64,000 bases of DNA from Vombatus ursinus (lineage: Eukaryota; Chordata; Mammalia; Diprotodontia; Vombatidae). Made by a program: the position numbers and the translations under genes. Location of the stretch: positions 57,494,907 to 57,558,906 of the forward strand of contig NW_020954556.1 of the NCBI RefSeq assembly GCF_900497805.2. Direction: 5' to 3'. This document shows positions 56,036-64,000 of the stretch, one piece after another (positions within the stretch are counted from its first letter, which is position 1; every line of letters begins with the position of its first letter). The notes below the pieces were generated by a model. The model did no database searches and had not been told where the DNA came from. It saw nothing but the letters and a program-made list of their open reading frames with translations.

Positions 56036-57382
56036 CTACTTTAAGGTCTTTACGCAAAAGCTTCATGACCACTTTTCAGGCATTTTGCAAGAAGGAATTT
56101 TGTTCAGGGATGGTTTGGACTTCTAAGGTCCTTTCCAACTCATAGAGCTGTGCTTCTGATTACAAAGTATATGACCATTTATAGGTCCTTCAAAAAAAAA
56201 AAAGTGTTTGCTGAGTTTTGACTTTATAATATGTTCATTTTTGGTGTTAGTTTTTCATCCTTGGAGTGTTTTTGAATTTATAGATTTGGCTTATACTTCT
56301 GATTTGTTGCTTGTATAGTAAACAAAGTACAATACTCTAATTCTTATCAAATAATATGAGTTACATTTTACCTAGGTAATAATCCACTCACTGAATCGGG
56401 GGTTTGAAAATGCTCTTCATTTCAAAGGAAGGAAAGATCACTTCTGCTTGAGAGAAAGGGAAGTTTTCATGGAGGATTTCCAATATGAATTGAACCTTGA
56501 AGGACAGGCAGGATTTATAGGTGGTAGGACTTGTGAATAGGGAATTCCAGGTATGTATATATGGGTAAGTTTGGGAAATACTTTCACCATGATAAGAAAT
56601 ATTTTGAATTTAACTACTATTCATTATCCTAACTGTACCGATTTGCCAATGACATTTCCTCATGTATGGTTTTCTCTTTATATGTAATTTAGCTCTTAAA
56701 AAAAACTCCTTGTCCTTCTCTTGTCCAGTTTCTTTCATCTTGTTTTTATATCAAAAGCTTAATTGCTTCCTGTGTCCCTTGTCAGTGTGCACCTGCAGTC
56801 TCATGAAAATGATTATAGTTGTGTAGTGTTGTATAAAGAGTATATGATTGGATTTAAATATGATAGGCAATGGAAATTATAAAGCACAGAACAATTTATA
56901 GCAAAACATTGTCAACAGTGAGGGAGACATCTTTTTCAGTGGAAAGGAACTGCTTTGAAAAAGAACAGAAATATAGGCTGTGGGAGAAAACACCTAAAAA
57001 CATAGTCCAATTAGTCCGAGAAATTGGAACTAGAAACCCACATTTTAGGGAAGAAATTGAGGGGCAATGACAAAGAGTCCTGATAAGACTCATTTTTGTA
57101 CCTGTGATATTCCCCTAGTGAAAGACTGTTTCCTTTTTTGTTTCTGTAACCATAGCTCAAGGCCCAACACTGGGATCATAAATGTGTGTTTAATTGCTGC
57201 TGTTGGTGCAACTGTATCTTCTGTTGTTGAGGTACAAACAATTTCTCCCTTGGCTCTTGTGATATTTCTTTAATTCCTACCAGTGCCAGGCACTGGACCA
57301 GGAATTAAAAGGCATACAATGGAATAGCACTCCTAGTACCCCATACTTTATAGGACCTAACTAAATTACAGGCAAAATCAAC
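56036..57382. other. Mostly single-copy sequence with L2/MIR scraps
   Basis: A MIR 3' end (about 56,095-56,165, aaggtcctttccaactcata) and an antisense L2-like block (56,395-56,560, gaaccttgaaggacaggcag) are visible; nothing else recognised. Confidence 0.45.
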
Positions 57383-57500
57383 TTCAGTCAATAAACATTT
57401 ATTTAGCCCCTACTACGTACCAGGCACTGTGCTAAGCACCGGGGATACAAAATGAGCCACAGACACTTCCTGCCCTCAAGGAGTTTACAATCTGATGGAT
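57383..57500 (-). mobile_element. L2 LINE tail
   Basis: tcagtcaataaacatttatt, accaggcactgtgctaagca, ctcaaggagtttacaatctg. Confidence 0.72.
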
Positions 57501-58104
57501 TTATAAGATTCTTTTGGTATTTCACTAACTAAAAGTCTTTGGATAGAATCTAAGATGAATCCTCTTTGCATCAAATTCCCCTTGAAAAGGGGATTGATCG
57601 TGCCTCTTTTCAGTGATTCTGGTAAGCGGTGGAAGGTAGGTGTTGGAAATGTCAAACAGGATCTCAGATCTATTACCATTTTGGAGGGTAACTATAAGAA
57701 AGTTCCTCCAGTACTTGAAGATCGGTAATTTCATTGGTGTGGGCCCCTCCTCTCCCCTTAGAACCACAGCCCCTGCATAATTTTATAGCTTGTCTTCAAA
57801 AATTACTCCTGCCAAAGCATTCATCACCTTGCAGCTGGCCAGGTTTAGGTAGGCGGTCCACTGTCAGCCGATCTTGCTCCAAAGTCCTTCCAGTCTGGTA
57901 GCTGGAGCCCCTATTGACCTTTAAGAATCCAGGGTCGACTCCATGAAAGACAAAAAAAAAAATCAAGGAAAGAGGCTATAAAAACACTTAAAGCCAGTTG
58001 CTGATTAGGTGAGTTGTGGCTAAAGGAGTCGAGCCAAAGAGAATTTTTTCTCCGATTAAGAAAAAGAAAGAAAGAAAAAAAAACAACCACTTGATGTCTG
58101 GGGT
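57501..58104. other. HNRNPLL upstream flank
   Basis: Single-copy DNA ending in A/G-rich runs near 58,060-58,085. Short antisense open frames have no recognisable homology. Confidence 0.4.
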
Positions 58105-58270
58105 TGATTACTGAATTTGAATTTTGTCTCAGACATTTACTATCTGGGTGACACTGGCCCAGCAAGTCAATTTAACGTCTCCGCCTGCCTCAGTTTCCTC
58201 GTCTGTAAAATGGGGGTGATCATTGACCCCTCCCTCCCAGGGTTGTGAAGATCAGAGGAGTTGACATCAG
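58105..58270 (+). mobile_element. MIR-type SINE at the edge of the CpG island
   Basis: ttgaattttgtctcagacat, cctcagtttcctcgtctgta, tcccagggttgtgaagatca. Confidence 0.78.
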
Positions 58271-58865
58271 TAGATAGGAGCTCTGTAACCTTAAAGCCCC
58301 ACGGACATTCCATTAGCAATCGCCGCCAGTCTAGAGCAAAGCCCCAAGTGAAGTCAGGCGGATCGGGTCGGAAAGGAAGATGCTTTGTAATCCCACGCAG
58401 GAGGCGCGGACGGGCGGGAGGGACACAGACAGCCCCGGGGCGCAGAGGATGTGGCTTCATGAAAGGAGCACCTGGCATCCGACAGGCGGAACCTTCCGTT
58501 TTAGGAATCCTCGGGAGTGGGGGGGGCGCGAAAGGCGCTGAGTGGGTTTCCTCGCCCTTCTTTGAAGGCAAAGAAGCCCTCAGAACCCTTATTTAAATAA
58601 GCGGGAGAGGCGGTTAACCGCCACCATCCTCGCTCCTCGCTCCTCTCCCCGCCTCCCTTCGCATGGTAGGCGCAGCTCCCGCCCGCGGGGTCGGCGCCCC
58701 GAGAAGGGCCCGCGCGCTCGGGCACCCGGGGACCCAGGGACCCGGGGACTCCGAAGCAGTGTCACCATTGCGATGCCAAGGTTTCCGCGCCCGGGGAGAA
58801 GGATGCGGGGAGGGCAGAGGGGAACGGGATGGAAAAGGGAGGCTTTGGACAAACAGTCCGGCGAG

Positions 58866-58902
58866 CCAATAGAAGGACAGGTCTGTCACCACGCCGGCCA
58901 AT
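58866..58902 (+). promoter_or_regulatory. Paired CCAAT boxes
   Basis: Two CCAAT motifs (58,866-58,870 and 58,898-58,902) lie in the same orientation 32 bp apart, in the contexts gagCCAATagaa and ggCCAATagga. Both match the NF-Y consensus flank, and the spacing is close to three helical turns. They sit about 490-520 bp before the start codon, in the middle of the CpG island, and probably belong to the HNRNPLL core promoter. Confidence 0.6.
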
Positions 58903-59272
58903 AGGAGCAGGGATCCCAGCAGGAGGCGTGGCCGGTAAGGCCGGGGCTAGATTAGGATCCCCGGCGGGTGGCTGCTGGGATTCAGAGTCCCGAGGGCGGG
59001 GGAGGAGGGAAGACCGGAAGCTGTTGTCTCCAAGTCACCCCCCCCCCACCCCAAGTCCCGTCGCGTCCCCTAGGGCTAGGAGAGGAGGAGGAGGCCGCTC
59101 GGGTCCGTTGGCGCCGGTAACCAGGGGGAGCGGCCTCTCCGGAGGGAGACTCCTCCCGGGGCGTCCCCCTCCCTCTCTCCGCCCCTACCCCTCTCCATCC
59201 TCCGGCCGGCCGCTCGCTCGCTCGCTCCCTTTGCCGCCCTCTCGTGCGGATCATTTTAGGCTGCGCGCTTCG

Positions 59273-59299
59273 ACGGCAGCGGCGGCGGCGGCGGCGGCG
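59273..59299 (+). repeat. (GGC)n tract in the predicted 5' UTR
   Basis: A short GGC repeat of about eight units lies roughly 90 bases before the HNRNPLL ATG. Such tracts can vary in length and can form structure in 5' UTR RNA. Confidence 0.85.
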
Positions 59300-59387
59300 A
59301 GAGGCCGGAGCGGAGAAGCCCGGGGGCGGCGGCGGCCTGCCTAGCCCGGCCCAGCCGGTCCTTTAGTCCCTCGGCCCTGCCGTCGCC

Positions 59388-59567
59388 ATGTCCTCCTCGT
59401 CCTCATCTCCAGGAGAGTCGTACGAGGAGCGAGAGTACGAGAGCCAGGCCAAGCGCCTCAAGACGGAGGAGGGCGAGATCGACTACTCGGCTGAGGAAGG
59501 CGAGAGCCGCCGGGAGCCCGGGCCCCGGGGCGGGGGCGAGGGAGGCGGCCGGAGCTACTCTCAGCCG
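59388..59567 (+). CDS. HNRNPLL: HNRNPLL coding exon 1 (N-terminal 60 residues)
   Basis: This exon encodes the start of heterogeneous nuclear ribonucleoprotein L-like, a nuclear RRM protein that binds CA-rich RNA and controls alternative splicing, best known for CD45/PTPRC exon choice in activated T cells. The translation opens with Met plus a Ser run, then YEEREYESQAKRLKTEEGE and IDYSAEEGE, then a Gly/Arg-rich stretch ending RSYSQP. I recognise this as the disordered N-terminus of mammalian HNRNPLL, which precedes the first RRM. The ATG has G at -3 (gtcgccATGt). The exon ends after codon 60 at a GT donor (CCG/gtaaca), phase 0, matching the human protein, where the next residues are EAGG. The KRLK cluster could serve as a basic localisation signal (inference). 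No RRM lies in this exon, and no later exon was found before 64,000, so the gene is partial in the window. The marsupial Gly run looks a little shorter than the human one as I recall it. Confidence 0.93.
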
Positions 59568-60055
59568 GTAACAAAGCGCGGCGCCCCGACCCTCCCGCCC
59601 TGCCTCCCTTCCCTTCCCTCTCGCTCTTGCGCTTCACTCCTCCCGCCCCCCAAAACGGACCCTCCCCGCGCCCCCCTCCCCCCCCAAACCCTCCCGGAGC
59701 TCAAAAGTGCACCAGGCCGAGCCGGAGCAAGTGCTGTGGGTACGGGTGTCTATCCCCCTCCCCCCACGGGCCGGTGCTGTCTGACCTCGGGATAGGGACT
59801 TCAGTGCCGTCATTAATTAATTTATTTTTGGTGTTACCCAGTGGGGGAATGGGTGAGACCGAGGGGGGTGAAGCCTTTGTTAGGCTCCTCCGGATCTCTC
59901 TGCCGTAACAATAAGGGAGACAGTCCTCTCCCTTCTGCTCTTCTATCCGCACGATTCATTCTGGGGGTGGAGTGTGTGTGTGTGTTTGGGGGAGGGGGAA
60001 GAGAATGTGTTTGCGTACAACCGCCTCTTTGGTCGAGGTTGGAAAAATGGTTTGC

Positions 60056-60082
60056 GTGTTGTTGTTGTTGTTGTTGTTGTTG
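60056..60082 (+). repeat. (GTT)n microsatellite
   Basis: Nine GTT units lie just inside intron 1. On the other strand they read as a poly-Gln run with no coding support. Confidence 0.9.
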
Positions 60083-60200
60083 ACGACTGTCGAGTGGCCT
60101 AATTGCTTTGGTCCTTAGCTGAGGCCTGTATCTAAATGGAAGATCTTGGGCTGGTCTTTTCTCTTCCACTTTCATTGAGGGGTTCTTACTTTCTTGCGTT

Positions 60201-60524
60201 AATAACTAGCAACCAGTGCCACAGCTTGTTATTGCCGAGTAGAGCCGCCCGCAGTTTGGGGTTTTGTTAAACGTTTTAGAGCTTAAGGATAGCAATAAAA
60301 ACTGGTGCTGGTGGAGACTCTTTTTAAGTGCATCCTTACCCTAAAGTGAAAGGAGACTCCAAGGCGTTTTAATAACTAGCATCAGTTGCCACGGTTTATT
60401 ATTGCCGGATAGAGCCGTCCACAGTTTGGGATTTGGTAAAGGTTCTAAAGCATAAGGATAGTAATAACTGGTTCTGGTAGAGTCTCTTTTTATGTATATC
60501 CTTAAAGTCAAAGGAAACTAAACC
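60201..60524 (+). repeat. Two-copy tandem duplication, period 170 bp, in HNRNPLL intron 1
   Basis: Copy 1 (60,201-60,370) and copy 2 (60,371-60,524) both begin aataactagc and align along their length. Shared landmarks are attgccg-agagccg, cagtttggg, ataaggat/cttaaggat, ctggt-ctggt-gag and ctcttttta. By eye the identity is about 80%, so the duplication is old. The unit matches no repeat family I know and is not a simple sequence. Confidence 0.85.
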
Positions 60525-63458
60525 ATCTGAGTTTGACTGTTTCCAAATTTTGCCCCAAAGGAGCTGAGTTTGATTTGTAGGGTAGTGATGAGGGATTCCA
60601 GTGGTAATCAGCTTTTATGCTAGATTCCTCTTTTTCTTTTTGGCGGAAAAAAAAGAAAGAAAAGAAGAAAGAAAAAAAAAGAAAAAGGAAAAAAAGGCAG
60701 TTATTGGAAGAATGAAATCTAAAACGTTTTGGAGACAAATGGTTACTTAGGAATGTGAGAGAGTATTTTGAGATGTGTGTAAGAATGATATCTGTTTAAT
60801 AAAGGAACCATCTTCACCTCATTTTTAAATTGTCTTTTGCTATTTTGGACTTAATAATCTGCTTTAAAAACGTCCAGCAGCTTCTTAAATTTTGAATTAT
60901 TTTTAGCCTCAGACCAAAATATTTGACAGTAAAGTTCCTTTTATGGCATATTTACAATAAATAATTGAAAATCTTTCGTATTTATTAGCACTTTTGTGTG
61001 GAAAACATTTCGGTCAAATAGGCCCTTCCACAGCATCCTCCAACTCTAGTTCACAAATAATGTACATTAACATTTACCTGTTAAAGTCATAGCTGCTTTA
61101 ACTGTGTATCATTCCGCCCCCACAAACCCTTCATGCCAGAAAAGGTGGTACCGTCCAGTTAAAACAAAACTTGTATTTTGTGCTGTAATTTTCCAAGTTA
61201 AATGCAAATATGAATAAAGAAAATGTGAGAGGAAATTGATATTTTAAAGTGTTTCAACTTAAAGACAGCTCCTTTGTCTTTGTAGTGTTCTTTGTTTTCA
61301 TAATCTTTTAGGTAGTTATTTAGGTATATTAGATCACCAGTGTAGCTTTTAGCAAAAGTCTTACTTAGATTATGCTGTAGCAGAATCAGACTTTTTTTTG
61401 GAACCCTTTGCAAGAATGATACTCTAAGTGAACTTTTCTTGTGGTTAAAAAACTTTAGCAACTGTTGTAAAAAGACCTATTTAATCATAAAACAGCATTT
61501 TAAATAGCCATTCCTCTCTGTATATATGAAGTAGGAAAGAGTAAGTGTTAATTTATTATACTGCCTATATATTTTATATGTATATATTTTTTTGAGGAGA
61601 GGGCAAACTGACTTTATTTTTGTAGGCAGGTAGACACTCCTTTATGTGGTTGTGGCAGAGCCACATTCAATTAAACACATAGGAACTGATTTTTCTTAGT
61701 ACTGTATTTAAATTTTCCCCAGATTTCAAAAAAGATCAAAATGAAATTACATCTGTGGAGAGGAAAAATAGTCATTAAAAATGTATTACTGTGAATTGTA
61801 TTTCCTTTTTTTTTTTAAAGTTGTCTGTTGCTTCATTATTTAGAATTATTGTACCTTCAATTTAAGGGAAGTATGTATGATGAAACCTTATATTTAAAGT
61901 ATTCAGTATAAAGGAGAGAAACCTATGTAGTAAGCCCTTTAAAATAAATAAACATGAAAAAAGGCCTTTATGGATAATTATAGTTTCCTATGGAATTTAC
62001 AAGTTTAAAAATTAGAAAGGGGAAGAATTTGTATTTTTGTTTAGTAATACTTGTTAATGAAACAAAATATGATACCTTTTTAAGGACAGTTTGGTGGTTT
62101 TTGTGTTGCTGTGCAAAACGGTCCATTCAGTAAATATTGATAGTGAATTGATTATCTTGAATGGTGATGAGAGTTTAAAGTGTGGTTGTAATATAACATT
62201 AAGGACAATTGTGGTATGTGTGAGATTGATTGTGACATTAGCTGTACTGTATGTTTCAATTTTGTGATGTATCTTCTGGCACCTAGTCTGAAGTGTCAGA
62301 GATTCCTGGATTGTTTAGTTTCACTTGGCTGCTATTGGCTATTGTTGCAAAAATTTACTATTCAGTAGGATAGAGTTATAATCTTTTCTGCAAGATTCTA
62401 TTCTGGGGCAAAAAAGCTTAATTCATATTTGATTTAAAACTTTGAAATTCTTAATTTAGATTTAAAGTAAATAGTTGAAGATAGAAATATGACTTTAGGT
62501 TCTTAACTTCTTAAGGAAGCTTCACAGATTTACTTTGAATTTAGGAACCAGCCCCCAAAGTCAGGAGTCAGAGGAACTTTCCAGTTTTCAAGGAAAGAAA
62601 AACAAAGGGAGGGGAAAGAGAAAGGGCACCATGTTGTCATAGTTTGTTATTTCCCAATGTCAGGGACTCAGTTAGGAACATAGGGTGGTTTACTGAAGGA
62701 CTTCTGAAGAGCCTTGGAAAAGATTCAGAAGCAGCACAGAATAGCTGGCCTTCCTGGGCCAGATACTGACCGGGTAAAGCCCTGTTGGCAGAACCCAAGC
62801 TGGAGATGAAGTGGATATGATAGAGTGTGACTGACCAGCTTGGTCCTCATGATCCCTGAATCCAAGGATTTATGGATTGCTTTCCAAGTTGTGATTGAAA
62901 AATATGCAGGAAACTGGATAGCACTTAAGCTTGTAAGAAAGCAGTCTCACTAACAGCATGTGAATACTTTACTGTAACATATTGTTTGAGCATCCTCAAT
63001 GGGTTGATGGGGTTTTCGGGAAGAGATTTGAAGGTTTTTGACTATTCTTATCAGACAAAATTTAGAGAATAATTTTTCTTTTCCTCTTGTATTGGACAGT
63101 TAGTAAGCAAAAGAATCACTAAATATAGTTAATAGTTTATTGAAGTTATAAAATTAATTAGTGTGAAAACTTGTTTCTTAACTCTTTATATATATATATA
63201 TATACACACATATATGTAGATCTATACACATATATACTTAAAAGAGAACAGACAAGATAAAGATCCATAATTTCAAATATGGGAATTCACCTTATATAGA
63301 ATATGTCACTGCTTGGATTCAGAGTGTCTGGTACACTCGAATAGGCCTAGGTTGACATAGACATTTACTGCTAGTTGAGATGACAAAGCAGGCCAAGAAA
63401 TCTGGATAAGGTATGGAACAGAGATGTTAGTAGAGTTCGTTTTGTTAACCCAGATCTT
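60525..63458. other. Intronic sequence without recognised elements
   Basis: This is AT-rich, mostly single-copy DNA. A purine-rich A/G run lies near 60,640-60,700, and a TA/CA microsatellite (63,184-63,240) precedes the SINE. I saw no exon, RNA gene or known transposon; conserved regulatory sequence cannot be judged without alignment. Confidence 0.5.
63184..63240 (+). repeat. TA/CA microsatellite
   Basis: Alternating tatata and cacaca runs inside HNRNPLL intron 1. Confidence 0.85.
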
Positions 63459-63632
63459 ATTTTTTTTTTTTATTGACAGATTTTTTTTTTTTTGAGAGGC
63501 AGTTGGGATTAAGTGACTTGCCCAGGGTCACATAGCTAGTAAGTGTCAAGTGTCTGGTCTGAGACTGGATTTGAACTCAGATCCTCTTGACTCCAGGGCC
63601 AGTGCTCTATCCACTGAACCACCTAGCTGCCC
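63459..63632 (-). mobile_element. WSINE1-like SINE in HNRNPLL intron 1
   Basis: On the minus strand it reads ggcagctaggtgg, gatagagcactgg, gagttcaaatcc, gctatgtgaccctgggcaag and a 3' poly-A (poly-T here). It is flanked by a 13-bp target duplication, taacccagatctt (63,446-63,458) and taacctagatctt (63,633-63,645), with one mismatch. It lies antisense to the gene. Confidence 0.88.
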
Positions 63633-64000
63633 TAACCTAGATCTTGTTGTAAAAGTGCAAAGCCACAGAAACCCTCAACAACTGTGTTTCTGGAAATCCT
63701 CCTAGACTGAGGAGTAATTGTTCATCAATGAGGCCTAATCTGGTTGAGAGTTGGCAGCCTCAGGACTGAATCAGCATTGCTCTTCCATGGATGAACTGTA
63801 TTATTGACTGAAGATTACATACCTTTTGAAGAAACAGATAAGAGGTGGTAGCTTACATAGTTTTGAATTTTAGGATCATTATAGATTGTTTAGTGCTTTT
63901 TGTGGGAAAAAAAATACTTATTTTGAAGAAGTGACTCAACTGCCTTACCTGCTTTTTTTCCCCTTTTAGTTCTTGTGCTATTTGAGGTCAAATATGTCTA

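Larger units (their letters stand above)
58290..59800 (+). promoter_or_regulatory. HNRNPLL: CpG-island promoter and 5' UTR of HNRNPLL
   Basis: This is the only strongly GC- and CpG-rich stretch in the window, and it surrounds the HNRNPLL start codon. It contains many GC-box-like runs, including ggcgtggcc near 58,925. No TATA box lies in the last 500 bases before the ATG, so dispersed initiation is expected for a housekeeping-type promoter (inference). The transcription start cannot be placed exactly; it probably lies between about 58.95 and 59.3 kb. A (GGC)n tract at 59,273-59,299 would fall in the 5' UTR. Long open frames here on both strands reflect base composition. Confidence 0.8.
59568..64000 (+). 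other. HNRNPLL: HNRNPLL intron 1 (5' part)
   Basis: The intron starts at the gtaaca donor after codon 60 and continues to the window edge. The first 250 bases are still GC-rich CpG island; beyond about 60.2 kb the sequence turns AT-rich and mostly single-copy. It holds a tandem duplication (60.20-60.52 kb), a (GTT)n tract, a TA/CA microsatellite near 63.2 kb and one antisense SINE (63.46-63.63 kb). I looked for the start of RRM1 (the EAGG...VHVRGL region) in all frames and did not see it. Confidence 0.85.

Noticed and set aside
58829-59344. 171-codon open frame (+) in the CpG island, and other long GC-rich frames on both strands
   Set aside because: Arg/Gly/Pro-rich low-complexity translation with no stop because of base composition. 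The real start is at 59,388 in HNRNPLL.
59834-60175. 113-codon antisense frame with a poly-Gln run
   Set aside because: The Gln run is just the (GTT)n tract read backward; no other support.
1-64000. CRISPR arrays, operons, phage or bacterial features
   Set aside because: The sequence is mammalian; regular repeats are microsatellites or dispersed SINEs.

Overview
The window is mammalian nuclear DNA and almost certainly marsupial. Three things point there: dense arrays of two tRNA-derived SINE types (a short poly-A type and a longer type whose 3' tail resembles an RTE LINE), marsupial-style L1 3' ends, and long L2, CR1/L3 and RTE LINE remnants. The abundant opossum SINE1 head was not seen, which weakly favours an Australasian marsupial. 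Family names (WSINE1, MAR4, MIR/THER, L2, L3/CR1, RTE) come from memory of consensus sequences, not from a database search.

Only one protein-coding gene is supported. At 59,388-59,567 (+) lies coding exon 1 of HNRNPLL, the RNA-binding splicing regulator hnRNP L-like. It encodes the 60-residue N-terminus, ends in a phase-0 GT donor, and sits in a CpG island (about 58.3-59.8 kb) with paired CCAAT boxes and no TATA box. The rest of the window to 64,000 is intron 1, which starts with an unusual two-copy 170-bp tandem duplication (60.20-60.52 kb). No later exon is visible.

The 58 kb upstream is intergenic and built largely of transposable elements. 0-9.5 kb: L1 3' ends, a solo LTR, a broken CR1/L3 LINE carrying L2 and hAT-like insertions, and an RTE 3' end. 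9.5-25 kb: L2 tails, nested SINEs, a solo LTR that splits an L2 tail with a 4-bp target duplication, a 237-bp palindromic element, and RTE pieces split by SINEs or an LTR. 25-31 kb: a (TTTC)n tract, an ERV fossil end with a tRNA-Pro-like primer site, and two small hAT-like elements. 31-42 kb: mostly single-copy DNA with scattered MIR, L1 and SINE insertions, some with perfect target duplications. 42-56 kb: a 2.2-kb L2 (+), an L1 (+), an RTE split by two LTRs, a 3.9-kb RTE with the 5' inversion expected of twin priming, a second RTE in inverted orientation to its 3' part, and a 1.8-kb L2 (-).

No new multi-gene system was found. The most useful signals are structural: the twin-primed RTE and its inverted partner, palindromic DNA elements, layered insertions that give relative ages, and the duplicated segment in HNRNPLL intron 1.
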